In this document: positions 45,041 through 58,177 of the stretch, piece after piece | How positions within the stretch are numbered: position 1 is the stretch's first letter | Layout: each line of letters starts with the position of its first letter | Origin: Siphonodentalium dalli | Lineage: Eukaryota > Mollusca > Scaphopoda > Gadilida > Siphonodentaliidae | Reading direction: 5' to 3' | Length of the DNA: 64,000 nt | NCBI GenBank assembly: GCA_032622095.1 | Contig: CP136061.1 | Span: forward strand, 221,931,148-221,995,147 | The notes under the pieces: model-generated | The model's input: the letters and a program-made list of their open reading frames with translations, nothing else | Database searches by the model: none | Told to the model about the DNA's origin: nothing | Position numbers and translations under genes: made by a program

Positions 45041-45399
45041 CTCTTGACAAATTGTAACTTTTTGTGGAAACTGTATTGAATGGAACAGACTAAATTTTGT
45101 TATTATATATATGCAATCCTCTGACGGATCGAGGTCTCTCAGTTTGCACGAATATATGTATCTCTTCAATAGAATGATAAATATGTGTTTAATGCTTCTT
45201 CTAGTTTATCTCTTTTTGCTAGCTCATTGTGTGAATGCCTTGATTGCCATTCCCATATAAATATGACTGTTAAGAAGATATAATTGTTCAAGTGACTTAT
45301 GTGGGTCACCATATGTCGGGATTGTGAAATGTGAACGCCCAACTACTTAAAATGATATGGAGATGGCCTGGTGACTGTATATAACTTATATGTGGATAT

Positions 45400-47160
45400 C
45401 GGTGAATAGCAATCTTATCAATGATAGTGCATATCCGCTCGCCATCCGTGACGCAAACGACACCAAATGTGATTCAATTCATGGTATATCATTAGAGAAA
45501 AACGTGTATGAATTTGGTGGAATTTGGTTTATTAAATCAATTGTTGATGCAACGCCGACTCGAACAACGCCATATTGCGAAGGTGATTATGTATTCGTTT
45601 GGTGGAAATCAGCGACAAAACTATTTCACCATATTTTTTTAATTTCCCCTCCCACCAACAGCGTCATTTTAGAAAATTTTAACCCGCACCATTATCTTCC
45701 TTGTAAAAAGCTACCCCTCTTAGAACGCCTTGGTGCCATCTCAATTGTACCACGTGAAGTTATATATAGAACGCACACAGACAGACAAAAAGACAGACAG
45801 ACAGCACAATTTTATTTCTTGTATCATTTGAGAAGAACGTGTCTGAATTTGAAGGTAATTGGTACTAAAAATATTTTGTATCAGTTTTGGTGACCCTCCC
45901 GTCCCTATTTCGGACTCAAGCTGCACACACTGAGACTCATTAGAGATTAGAGATGCATATATATGAAATTAGTGAAAATTGGCGAGTATACAAATTTGTA
46001 TCAAATTTAAGGTCCCCATATCTCTCACCCATAGGGCACCAATTTGGTGTATCTAAACCACACGATAAGATTCCTCGTATCACGGAGAAGAATATGTATC
46101 AATCTGGTGGAAATCGGCACTAAACATATAGATATAATTTTTTGTGTCCCTCTCATCTCTATACACCACTGACTCGAATGGCCCCACTTGTAACATCCTT
46201 AAACCACACGTTACACTCCTGATATCATGGAGATTATTGTTTATAAGTTTGGTGATAATCGGCGACTAAACAATTTTTTTTATCAAATTTGATGCCAATC
46301 CCTCCCCTCTCCATCTCTCATCCAAACAGCACCACTATGGCGTCTTTAAATCACGATTAGATTCCTCGCATCATGGATAAGAACGTGTATCAATTTGGTG
46401 GAAATTGGCGCTAAAAAAATTGTGCATAAATTTTGGTGCCCCTGTCCCTTTCAATGCAAACCTGACTCGAATGAGGCCATTTTGACAGATAAAAGCCACA
46501 CCATTAGACTCCTCATACCATGGGGATGATTTTGTTTAAGTGTGGTGGCAATAGGCGACTTATTATCAAATTTAGTGCCCACCCCTCCTAATCTCTCATC
46601 CAAAACAACAATTTGGCGTTGTTAAATCGCACAATTAGATTCCTTGTATCATGAAGAAGAATAGATATCAATTTGGTGGAAATCGGCGCTAAAATTAGTT
46701 TTATCAATTTTGGTGCCCCTCTCCCCTTCCGTTAATTCCTGACTCAACGACGCCACTTTTGACATATTTAAACCACACCGTTGGATTCTTCATATCATGG
46801 GGATGATTATATGTAAGTTTCGTGGCAATCGGCGACAGAAAAAATATCTGCCCCCCCCCCCCTTCTGGGCACCCCTGACGCGAACGGCGCGACTTTTGCC
46901 ATATTTAAATTTTAAACCACGCCATTAGATTCCTCATATTATGGGGATGATTATATATAAGTTTGGTGGCAATCGGCGACAAATTTGTTTCTGCCCCTCC
47001 CCCTTTTCTGCCCCTGACAACAACGGCGTCACTTTAGAAAATTCTAACCCCGACCATTATCTTTCTCATAAAAAGCTACTCCTAGTAGACCCCTTTGGCA
47101 TCATCTAGATGGTCCCCTGTGGATTTCTATAGAACACAGACAGACAGACATTCGCAAATA
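45400..47160 (+). repeat. Degenerate tandem repeat, units of roughly 150-300 bp
   Basis: Recurring phrases: AAACCACACNATTAGATTCC, TCATATCATGGGGATGATT, AAGTTTGGTGGCAATCGGCG, GACTCGAATGGCGCCACTTTTG, then Pyr-rich CCCCTCCCC; it ends twice in CACAGACAGACAGACA (45775 and 47140). The 167-aa ORF at 45390-45893 lies in this repeat and shares its phrases. It is not a gene on this evidence. C12 run at 46851-46862. Confidence 0.75.
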
Positions 47161-47328
47161 TAGATATAGATAATTCGGAAAGTTTTAGATACTTAGGGCA
47201 ACGTTTTTTCAAAAAATTAGGTATATTTGCTTGTTCGATATCAGATATTTTTGCTCATTTACATACGCCCAATGTGAGTTTTGTCAAATTTCTTCAATAA
47301 AACAATATGTTTTGTTTGCAGTTGTAAC

Positions 47329-47332
<4 letters not shown>

Positions 47333-47363
<31 letters not shown>
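47333..47363 (+). repeat. G31 homopolymer
   Basis: 31 consecutive Gs, the longest of several poly-G runs in the window (others: 18594-18608, 43974-43990, about 55840-55851). G-quadruplex formation is expected; the length may not be exact in the assembly. Confidence 0.9.
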
Positions 47364-47740
47364 CGTGGAAATGCTGTTTTTAGATTGCTCAAAAATTCCA
47401 TTCCATTCAATTTTTCCTGGGCAATTTACCAATCGTAGCCCAGCGTAACCCCCAACAGACTGCAAAAAGTGCAAACCATCTCATGGACTTGTTCCTAGTA
47501 CTAACCTCCTCTACGCTAAGGCATAGACATTCCAGCATGTAGCGACTAGTAATTGCCGACAGAGCTTCTGGGGATTACGTGGTTGATATATATATAGCGC
47601 CACCAGAAATCCCCCAGGTAAACAGCGCCCAGGTGAACTGGAGCATAGGAAAGCAGTACAACTACTACATCATTAGCTCATGACGTCGTATCAGAAAAGA
47701 GTAGGGAGCGGAATCTCCCTAAGCCCCATAAGATGGAGAC
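47364..47740. other. No gene seen
   Basis: Left flank of the nested element; no coding signal. Confidence 0.4.
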
Positions 47741-48599
47741 TTACTGGAGCTGAAGGGGTCACTCTCGCCAAAAGTGCTGAAGTGTGCACAGGTTTTGAAA
47801 ATGTGCTGAAGGGTTCACAGATTCGAACGATCAGACGACATTCAATCGTAAGTGAAGGATTGGGCCTGACAAAATCGTGGATAGTGTTTGTTCACACGAT
47901 TGTGATGTCGTCGTACATGATGATATTGTAGGTTATTCGTAAGCATGTGATTGACTACCCTTCGATCTTTCCAGCCATGATTTTTACGTACACACGACTG
48001 CGATTACGTCGCAAGTGGATGTATCCAAGGATATGCCATGAATTTGAATCTAAAATCAAACAGTACGTGCTTGATGTTATTTTTTGACTTGTGATATTGA
48101 GTGATTATTGACGTGAGTATACGCATTCTTAAGTTCTACCGGTTATTTCCTATGACGTAAATCCTTCCACTTACGATTGAATCGTGGTCGTCTGAACGTT
48201 CACTAAATAATGTTTAGTTTTCGTATCTGCCATGATTTCTGTTAGAGAATAATTGTTTACATTCCAATGAACATTAACTCTTTCGCTGCGAAACGCGCAT
48301 AAATGCGAACTTCGAAGACGCTGCCAATCGCGCATTTTTGCGAATTTGGTATGTAGTTTAATGTATGGGATATAACTCTATTCTTTCCGGCATGTTTGAC
48401 AGTGTACAATGTATTTATCTGTAGTACTGTTGCGCGCGAACAATTTAAAGCGACAATGTCCTCAATGTCATGCTATTTCTGACGTTATGGGAGTACAGCC
48501 TTAGCCGGAATATTGCGTCATTGTTGTTAGCACGTGGTTATCAGTCGAAAATGGCTGCTCGCAAAAGACTCAGGACTGAAGAAGTTATTGTTATTACCT

Positions 48600-49505
48600 G
48601 TATACTCTAATGATCGAGGGGCGCCTGCGTCGCATAAGATACTTATACCTATTATTTATGTGGGCAGTAGCCTACTAGTATATAGCGGCGCCTGTGGCGC
48701 ATAAGATACTATGGGTGGCGGGATGGGGTGGTGGGTAACTAACCTCTATACTCTAATGATCGAGGGGCGCCTGCGACGCGTAAGATACTTATACCTATTA
48801 TTTATGTGGGCAGTAGCCTCTATAGGGGCGCCTGCGGCGCATAAGATACTATGGGTGGCGGGATGCGGTGGTGGGTGGGTAGCTAACCTCTATACTCTAA
48901 TGGTCGAGGGGCGCCTGCGGAGCATAAGATACTTATACCTATTATTTATGTGGCAGTAGTCTCTATGGGGGCGCCTGTGGTGCATAAGATACTATGGGTG
49001 GCGGGATGGGGAGGTGGGTGGGTAACTAACCTCTACACTCTAATGATCGAGGGGCGCCCTCGGCGCATAAGATACTTATACCTATTATTTATGTGGCAGT
49101 AGTCTCTATGGGGGCGCCTGTGGTGCATAAGATACTATGGGTGGCGGGATGGGGAAGTGGGTGGGTAACTAACCTCTATACTCTAATGATCGAGGGGGCG
49201 CCCTCGGCGCATAAGATACTTATACCTATTATTTATGTGGCAGTAGTCTCTATAGCAGCGCCTGCGGCGCATAAGATAATGTGGGTGGCGGGATGGGGAG
49301 GTGGGTGGGTAATTAACCTCTAATGATCGAGGGGCGCCTGCGGCGCATAAGATACTTATACCTATTATTTATGTGGGCAGTAGCCTCTATAGGGGCGCCT
49401 GCGGCGCATAAGATACTATGGGTGGCGGGATATAAGGTGGCGGGTGGGTAACTAACCTCTATACTCTAATGATCGAGGGGCGCATACGGCGCATACATGT
49501 ACGAC
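48600..49505 (+). repeat. Minisatellite inside piggyBac-like copy 2, 7 units
   Basis: Units of about 137-146 bp with ATGATCGAGGGGCGCC at about 48611, 48757, 48900, 49043, 49188, 49323 and 49470. Copy 1 has three units, so the array varies in length between copies. Glycine/tryptophan-rich ORFs here are chance products. Confidence 0.92.
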
Positions 49506-49511
49506 ACTTAT

Positions 49512-51774
49512 GGGTGATTCTCAAAAAATGTCAACCAGAAGGGTAAAAATTTGAATTTGTCCTAAGATTGTGATTTTTTTTTAATTTGTTTGTGAAGACT
49601 CTGATTTGTTTGAAAAATTTAAATTTTATTCCTGTTTGCCAGAATATTTCTTGTTATGCATGTGGGACACAGGGGACAAAAAGTCTCAAATACTTGTGAA
49701 AATCTAATTCCAAATTAGTATTATGAAAAAATAGTTGCTAATATACACCAGGCCATAGTTTTATCTCATTTTATATTGTTTGAGTAGTCAAAACTATAAT
49801 CAAACATACTACTTCAAAGAACAGTGCATCAATTTCTTGATATGACACAATACACCTTGTGAGTTTAACTGTAACGTACGTGACAAAAATGAACTGTTTA
49901 GTATTCTTATTACACGAAAACTATGTAAAGGAATATAACAGTTGCATTATTGTATGAAGTAAATGGATTGGAAAATGATGACGGTTAATCAGAAGTGTGC
50001 TTGTGGTAGGTAAAGACACTTAAATACTCTATAAGTTATGTAACGCACGTGACGTCACGTACGTTACATTTTAATTTATTGCAACTAAACATCAATTGCC
50101 CATTCTGTTTTATACTATGATGCTTCTACTAACAGAAGCACTTAATCTACATGATTTGACATCTACATCTCCATTGTTTACCAGCAGATTGGCTAATATA
50201 CATTAGTTTTAGTGGTTATAGGTGATTTGTGCAATCTCTTGAAATCAATTGTTCCAGACATGGCGAAACAAACATGTTTTATAATTTATTGAAATGCAGA
50301 GGCCAGTTACTTCTTATTGTTCAGTTACCCAGAGTTCCAGAAACTGCCTAATAGATGGTTAGCATTTCTCCCAATTTAAATTTCATACAGTACAGCTGTA
50401 CTACAGCATAACACATACACAATGTAGCAATATTTCAGCAGAAAGTGTAGCAATTTCATATAGATCATACATGTCTAATTAACCCTTCAATTCTATTACT
50501 TTGTTATTTCCAGTGCTATTTATTAGAACAGTGGCCTAAATAATAGGCAGTGAAAATCAAAGAGTGCTATTCTGACATTAGTTGTCCATTATTTATACGT
50601 TTAAAGGCTCACATTGTGGTGGAATCAATAACATTGTTGTATGTGGTTGAATTTTTTCACCAGCGCAGCTCATGTCGTGGAAGGGTTAAAGAATGCATAA
50701 ATATAGGATATCTGCACAATTTTAGTGAATATGGGAATTATTTTATTAGTGTAATCTCTAAGATTACATACTGTTATAACTTACAATATTATCTGTAAAG
50801 CGGCCCGTGGTAGATTTATTACTGATATTATTTTCAGATGAACATAGGAAAAGAAATATATACTTCACCAAAATATGCAATACCATTGGCTTAGGATTTA
50901 GAAAATTTATGTTTTCAGCAAGATATTCACAAAAATCGGTTGAAAATTTCCATCTTAAGATTTATTATGATATCCAAACTATACTTACATGCAATGCATA
51001 GAAACACTTAATATGTACATATATAGCTATATTGCCATACGGCAGTGGGGCCGAAGGAGTGTGTTTCTATCCACACAACATCCCTTACCCCAGACATGAT
51101 TCATTTTATTATACTTAGTTACTTACATTATTTTACATACATGTACATGTATGGTATAAAGGAAAATAGACACTCTTAAATTAAAAAGAGTGTCTATTTA
51201 CTTTTATACCATTTGAAAGAATTTGGATTTGTTAATTCTCTGGATAATCATTTTTTGTGTTACAATTTAACGTAAATGTGGTAATAAAATAATTTTACAA
51301 ATAAATGTCTAAATTATAAAGCTATTTTCATGAAAACATTGTCCATGATTTGAAGATGTAACGTACGTGACAATTCAATGTAACGTACGTGACAACAGAT
51401 TGAGAGTTACTGCAAAACAATTTGAGGCTCTGCAGATAAATTAATTCTTGAAAACAAAAGAAAGTGAGCCTGAGTGACTAGTAGTTGATTGGAAATGACA
51501 TATAGTTGTCAGAAATCACAGAAACAATGAATGACACCAATAGTTTGCGAAAAAGTGTGTTTTTGCATGTAACGTACATGACAGACTTCAGTTTTGGCAT
51601 AAAATTTTAAAACACCACCAATCCACCGATCTGCTATTTTGTTATGATTATATCTACTGTTGACTATCTGGACACTTAGACATTTGTTGATATCATTGTT
51701 CAGTTTTCAAACAGTAACTTCTTTTATTCTTCAAAATGGGTTCAGTGTAACATACGTGACGCTGAGAATCACCC
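49512..51774. mobile_element. Innermost element, 2,263 bp, GTAACGTACGTGAC repeats
   Basis: Inverted tips GGGTGATTCTCA and TGAGAATCACCC, with TTAT on both sides (49508-49511, 51775-51778). The same site in the minisatellite of copy 1 reads through. The motif GTAACGTACGTGAC or a close variant occurs at 49871, 50040, 50054 (inverted), 51358, 51380, 51569 and 51747, clustered toward both ends as transposase-binding sites often are. No recognisable transposase. The superfamily is unassigned; Sola and Academ are possibilities given a 4-bp duplication. Confidence 0.8.
51151..51212. repeat. Short hairpin within the innermost element
   Basis: ATGGTATAAA...AATAGACACTCTT and AAGAGTGTCTATT...TTTATACCAT, around AAATTAAA. 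Confidence 0.85.
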
Positions 51775-53237
51775 TTATACCTATTACTTATAATACACCT
51801 TTACTGGTTTTGAACAACCCTTGTCTATTGTATCGTTTTCCAGTAGTGATAACAGGCAACTAAATTAATTATGCTGGTGAGTTGACCATGCGTATGCCCG
51901 CGTGACCCATATAATTCACATAAATCATCGTAAAACCCAATTTTCCTGAAATTCAAGATGGCCGTCAAGATCACGTGACTTATAAGGGGCGGAGCAGGGT
52001 TATATGTCCCCCTGCAGGTATATATACATATGGGTATGGTTATATATATATATATATCTATATTTGGAATTGTACCTATCAGGGAATATTCAAGCAACAA
52101 AAGCACGAACTCAACAAAGTGCGCCATTGTATCCCATTTTGCTACAAATAGGTGGCAACTTGCATAAATCCAAGATGGACGCCAAGGTCACGTGACCTAT
52201 TTTATGTCCAAAGTGGGTTCATATAGGTTACTCCCGTGTACCTTACTGTTGGACATCGTATAATTGGGTTAAAAATTAGAAAACAAACAACACACCCATT
52301 CATACCCACACAAACTGTACATATACAGGCAAATAGCCACTAATCCAAGATGGCCACCAATGTCACGTGACCTTGGTGGGCGTGTCCACGGCGGCATTCG
52401 ACAGGGTATACCTATGTCTATATACATGTGAAGTTTCAACTAATTATATTAGAAACTTGCTGAGATATAATGTATTACCCATATATACCTGAAATACATC
52501 CATGGATATATGTACATGATGCGTGGCACTGGGGGGTACGTCTGTGGTGGCGGGTGGCAGCGAAAGAGTTAAAATGAACTGAAAACACACTGCCAATGGG
52601 CGCCAGACGTTCATAAACACAATTTAGTGAACGTTCAGACAACCACGATACAATCGTAAGTGGAGAAATCGGGCCCGACGAGATCGTGGAAAGTCTGTTG
52701 ACTCTGTTCACATGATTGCAATGTCGTCGCACATGATGATATCGTAGGTTGTTCATAAAGCATGTGATTGACTACCCTGCAATCTTTCCAGCCACAAATT
52801 TTACATACCGGTACATACAAGGAATTGGGCCTGACAAAATCGTGGATAGTGTTTGTTCACACGATTGCGATGTCGTCGTAGATGTACATGATGATATTGT
52901 AGGTTATACATATAACACGACCGCGATGTACCGCGATGTATACCGCGATTACATCGCAAGTGAAGATATCCAAGGATACGTCACAATTTCGAATCTAAAA
53001 TAAAACAGTGCTTGATATTATTGTTTGACTTGCGATTTTGACGTGAGCATGCACAGTCTATTAACTACCGGTTACTTCCTGCGACGGAAAACCTTCCACT
53101 TACAAATCGTGGTCGTCTGAACGTTGACTTAAGTAATGGCCGGTGTTAATGCCGATCACAAACCTGTGTACATTTTAAAACCCTGTGTACCCTTCAGCAC
53201 ATTTTTTGGTGAGAGTGACTCCTTCAGCCTTACTGGA

Positions 53238-54013
53238 CTCTGATGGCGGAAGAGTTACGTAAGTCGTGACCCAGAGTTGGACCAAACAGTTAGCGGAGTG
53301 AACCCATTTCAAAGGTTGTCCGTACAACATAAGAGTCTATATTACATCTTATCAACTATTCTAGTTGAATTTAAGATGTGACAAACTTAGTGACCACTGC
53401 TTAAAATGATGGAAAAGGTCAGAAATAACAGAAATTAGATCGTATGTACAACAACACTCGAAATTAGGAAAATATCCGACGGCAAATTTAATGCTGTGGC
53501 ATGTTAGATTCCACACAATCATTTTGCCACGGTTATTTCATACGTCATTGCTTACAATATGTTATTGCCGTGACTAACTTTGAATTTCGAGCATTAAAAA
53601 TGGTTGGTTGTCAGTCTAATTCTATTGAAAATCTGGTAAAATGAAAATAATTTTTCGAAATAATTGGAAAAATCTTACGAAGTTACGACTTACGACGTTA
53701 ATTTCTTTTTGTGTGTGACCTCTGTCAGTCTGTGGCACTGAAAACTGAGCCATAGTTAACCTAAAAATGTATGTCTTCCATCAGATACCGTAAAACCCTT
53801 AAGGAGCATGGCCTGCATGGAAAATATCTGTTTGAAATTGAATACAAATTCACAACAATTGATCCGCCATTCTGTGTTGTGTTTTAAAACATCACGTGAC
53901 AACATTGACCTCCTTCGCCGACTTTTGGCAACACCCATAAACAACACGTGACACCCCCTAACTGATTTCTCATTGGTCAATATATCCCCTATACCGTAGA
54001 AGCGGGGGCTGAT
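53238..54013. other. No gene seen
   Basis: Sequence between two transposons. It ends in the dispersed repeat shared with 708-730. No coding signal. Confidence 0.45.
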
Positions 54014-54364
54014 ATAGACCCTGGTAGGCAGTTGTTACCGGCCGGCTTAGGAAGGTCGGCTGTACGCATGCGCGGACATTCAACAGGAAGTACATTAACA
54101 TGAAAGCAGTTAGTAGTCACGATACATCGAGCGACCAGTTTGGAAAGTGTTTACATCCGCGAATTACGAAATGTTTTTCAAATTATTAGATAATCGCGGT
54201 CAAATGTAATGGAAACAAAGGAATCCAGAATACAATACAATATGAATTTAGAATGAGTACGTTGCAAAACGGGATGGAACCGATGTGCTTACAACTGAAA
54301 GTGTTGACTGTTGTGCCTCGTCTCACTCTCAGAGTCAGAGTCAGTCAAAGCACAGTTACTCAAC

Positions 54365-54502
54365 TTACTGGACATAAAGTCCCAAAAATAAGGTTTTAAT
54401 CGAGTTTAGAAATCGGTATCCTTATATTAACTACTTCGTTATAAGGATACCGATTTCTAAACTCGATTAAAACCTTATTTTTTGGGACTTTATGTCCAGT
54501 AA
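54365..54502. mobile_element. Near-perfect palindrome, 138 bp
   Basis: TTACTGGACATAAAGTCCCA at the left, and its complement ending at 54502. Arms are about 62 bp around TATTAACTACTTCGTTATA-like sequence. MITE-like, within the 6.6-kb element. Confidence 0.88.
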
Positions 54503-55299
54503 CTGTGGTCAAAGTTACACCGAGTCAGTGAGTCACACTCACAGAGTCTGGCAATGTCCTGAGTGTGGGATTATGAAATTCTGTTAATTCATGACTAGTT
54601 AAGTTAAGAGTCAACAATTCTCTCCCAGACTACCGCAAAGTCCATGATTCATGAAGATAGAAGTTAGAACGCTGCAACACAACATCAGTCATCACATTCA
54701 CAAAGTGAATGTACACACCAGCAGCAGCTAACCAGCATTGACATTGTTAATCTGACACTGTGAAAGGAACAGTACAAATCCAGACTCTAATTGTTGAAAT
54801 TATAATATTACTAGTGGTCTAGTATAGAATATTAATAACAGTATGATTAAATTTATTTCAATCCAAATTAATTCCATTTTTTGGGGGCGGGGGATATTAC
54901 TTTAAGATTAATAAGAAGCCCCAAATGTCGGTCACCAACCCCACCCCTCTCAATGCACCATAGTTGGTTTTGTTAAAAATAACTTAAATGTAGAAATGTT
55001 ATTTTTCCAATGTTGTCAATCCGGTCAGGTTCAGCATTGACACAAAATTTAAATTTAAGTCATAGGCCTAATGTCAGTTGTTGAAAATAGTCGGTTGTGG
55101 TTATCTTCACTATGTTCAATAGTTGAGTTCAGTCTTGAAGATTTTCAACCCACCCTGCATTAATTAAAGTTCACCAGACGTGTTTATATATCATTCACCG
55201 TCACTCAAAACATTTTTTTTTTCATGATGTGAATTCCACCAACAACAAAATTGTCTAGCAGTGATAATTATTGTTAGAAATATTGTTCTAAAGGCATTC
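54503..55299. other. No gene seen
   Basis: Interior of the 6.6-kb element; no ORF or repeat recognised. Confidence 0.4.
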
Positions 55300-55520
55300 A
55301 GTTTGCGTATCTGCCATGATTTCTGTTAGAGAATAATTGTTTCTGTTCCAATGAATATTAAAATGTACTGAAAACAAACTGCTAATGGGCGCCAGACTTT
55401 CATAAACACAATTTAAGTAATGGTGTTCGTGCCGATCACAAATCCTGTGTACCCTTCAGCACATTTTCAAACCCTGTGTACCCTTCAGCACTTTTTTTGG
55501 TGAGAGTGACCCCTTCAGCC
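55300..55520. repeat. Fragment of the outer-nest element family, with intact TTAA site
   Basis: Matches 48225-48273 joined to 52573-52625, then 53145-53229, ending in the tip CCTTCAGCC. At 55358-55361 a single TTAA occupies the place where copy 2 of the piggyBac-like element sits in the related sequence. Confidence 0.88.
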
Positions 55521-57544
55521 AAATTCTCCAAATTCTGCTGTGGTTTAGAGGTTGATTATATAGAACATTACTGTAGACTCATTTTATAAGTTTTGTTGTG
55601 TTATTGTTATTAACTTAAGGGAAAACAATAGAAAACATCAAGTTATTAAATCAATTATTCATGGTGTCTACTTTGGGGACAATAGTGGGACAAGTAGTTG
55701 GGTTTGGCCTAGGGGATTATCCATGCATGCAGGATGCAATATTTACACTACGTGTAGTTAAATTGACTAGCTAGTGTGAATGCTTTTATTGATACTCATT
55801 CCTATCAGTAGCTCCTAAATTACTATTTCTTTGGCTTTGGGGGGGGGGGGGGTAATAAATATTTGATTCAAGTTGAGGATCCCACCCATCAAAGTTCAGA
55901 GTGCACAGATATAAATTTTTTAAGTTTGTTATTTCTTTCTCGAGATGTGTAATAATATGTGGCCCATAAAGTTGGCATAAACACCTGGTCAAACAGGGTT
56001 GAAGGGATAACTCTAAAATCAATATTCATATCAAAAACATTTTGCTGGCCATTTCAGGATAAAACAATATCAGTAATCACTGTCAGAGTAAAAAAAAATT
56101 CTCACTTGGAAAAAAAATATATATAAAATATATAAAAAAAATATAATTAAATCTCAAAAAGTATTTTTTCTGGCCAATTCAGGATCAAACAATATAAAAG
56201 GAGTCAATTTTGTTATTTATAGGTGGGGTGGGATGATATCCAGGAGGGAAATGTCCAGGGTGGGGGAATATCCAGGGGAGATGACATGTTACTCTGGGTT
56301 TGCCATTTGTTCTCATAAATGCACTAGACTTTCAAGATTTCTTCACAAATACAGATCCAGGGAATTTTATATGTATATAGTATTTCTTCCTGAACAAAGA
56401 GGTGTATAACTTGGCTGATTTAATCCAACATCTGCCCCACAGCATACTGTTACATTACCACTGCAGTAGGCAAAATCCTATAAAAATCAACATACAGGTA
56501 TAGACCCAGTGGCTATTCACCTAATCTAACTGTATGTTTACCACGATGGCCCTTGCTGGTCAAAAGCATGGATATTCATGATATTAAGCTGGATCATTGT
56601 ACCAACTATAAGCACATTTGGTGGGCTAAGATCTCATTTTGAAGATTATCCATATTAATTCACAAGACAAAGAACAATAAGATAATATAATATAACAACC
56701 ACCTATTTACTCAAGTGACACCTAATTATTAAATTTATGCACAGGACATCCATCGTTTCCCCAACACCAATAGAGAAAAAACTGCCACTTGGGCCTCCAG
56801 TCAAGCCATACACAGTTGACTTGTGCATGGATATTATATAGGTTTAGCACTATCACAGATTCAAATAACTGTTCCACAAATTAGGAATAGTGCAGAGAAA
56901 AAAGGATGAAGTACATAGAAATCCATAATTCCATATGCATTAACATTTGTGCTAAATATTTGTCATGGAAATACATTATATGGTGAAAAATAATCTAATC
57001 TTTTTAAAATTCGAACAATAACCAGAACAAAAATGTATACCTTTAAGGTATCCATCCTTGCACTATTATCAAAGCTATTTAACCCAGAACTAGATATTTC
57101 CATGTATTTAAGATTCAGCAAGATTGGACCTAAGCCCTTGGCCAAAGTGAAAATTTGTGTCTATTATCAAAATCAATGTTTGGCATTTGTTGAAGAAATA
57201 ACAGGTTGTGACCTTAAAATATGTCTCACAAGAAAGCCCTGAAATAATATTTAAAAAAATGGATTCATGTTGACACTGGGAGTATCACAAGAAAGGCGCA
57301 GATATCTTTAAAAAGACACTAATATTTAATTCAATTAAAAGATAGTGTTCGAGAAAACTTTTTCTGGAGATTAATTTTCTTCAATTTTTTGTGTAATTTT
57401 TTAACACTTTGTTCAATCTAGTATATATAATGTTAATATGAGAAAAGTAGAGCATATGGATTTGAATTATTTAATTTTGCTCTTGCTTTTAAAATACTTT
57501 ACCAGAATATGTAGAATTTGGCACATTCCCACAGTTTCTTTCTT
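55521..57544. other. No gene seen; G12 run near 55840
   Basis: Interior of the 6.6-kb element. AT-rich tracts and a poly-G run; short ORFs without domains. Confidence 0.4.
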
Positions 57545-57715
57545 TAAGATGACAATAAACGCTCTTTATTTGTAATTATTAGTGCCTCTTTAAGTCATCT
57601 GAGGTCAATATCAACTATCCCATGACACTCCCTATGTCAATTTATCTCTGTGTGCACAAATTATCCCACATATCTTCTGAGCTAATAACAAGCGCTCTTC
57701 ATTGATCATCTACAT
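57545..57715 (-). repeat. Inverted copy of the 58.5-59.2 kb repeat unit
   Basis: Read on the minus strand it has CAATGAAGAGCGCTTGTTAT, GGGAGTGTCATGGGATA and CAAATAAAGAGCGTTTATTG, matching units at 58970-59130. Confidence 0.75.
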
Positions 57716-58177
57716 GTATGGGTTTTTTTACTAAGAAAAAAAAAATTTAGTCCCCATAGTATAAATGCAAAATTAATATCAGAAAATTTTCGACTTATAG
57801 TTAGTTTGAAATATACCAGGTATGAAATTCCCAACTGTTAAAAAAATTGGGTTGTGGTATCTATTGGATAAACCCCACCCCTATCACCAATTCACCACAT
57901 TGTTTAGTTATAAAAGGGTTAATTCCAATGGAGTATTAAGTACTATTTACTGAAAATGAACAAGTCATTCACATTATTTACCTTAAAATTCAGTCTAGTT
58001 TGGACACCAGTGAAACATATACATGTATGTACAAAATAACAATTTTGCTATTTAAATTTGCTATTATATTCCCAATATTGAGCCAATATGGTCATTTATA
58101 ATTAACCATTCCATGATTGGGGCTTCTTGAAATTTTGTGAAAAACCCTGTGCCAATGCATTCTCTTACATATATAAA

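Larger units (their letters stand above)
48278..52568. mobile_element. piggyBac-like element, copy 2 (inverted, 4.29 kb with insert)
   Basis: TTAA at 48274-48277 and 52569-52572; tips CTCTTTCGCTGC and GGCAGCGAAAGAG. Its left end matches the complement of copy 1's right end, and vice versa, so it is inverted relative to 40943-42389. It is longer because of a seven-unit minisatellite and a 2,263-bp inserted element. No transposase ORF is present. Confidence 0.9.
47749..53229. mobile_element. Outer element of a three-level nest, 8-bp target duplication
   Basis: Inverted tips GCTGAAGGGGTCACTCTC at the left, and the complement of GGCTGAAGGAGTCACTCTC at the right. TTACTGGA flanks both sides (47741-47748, 53230-53237). 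The interior carries repeated CACGATTG / AATCGTAAGTGGA / GATGTCGTCGTACATGATGA blocks (47830-48220, 52620-52800, 52810-53140). Duplications of 8 bp occur in hAT, P and Merlin-type elements; I cannot choose. It has no transposase. Without its inserts it would be about 1.2 kb. Fragments of the family occur at 55300-55520. Confidence 0.85.

Noticed and set aside
45390-45893. 167-aa ORF
   Set aside because: Lies in a degenerate tandem repeat whose other units are not open in the same frame, and ends in CAGACAGACA-type repeat DNA.
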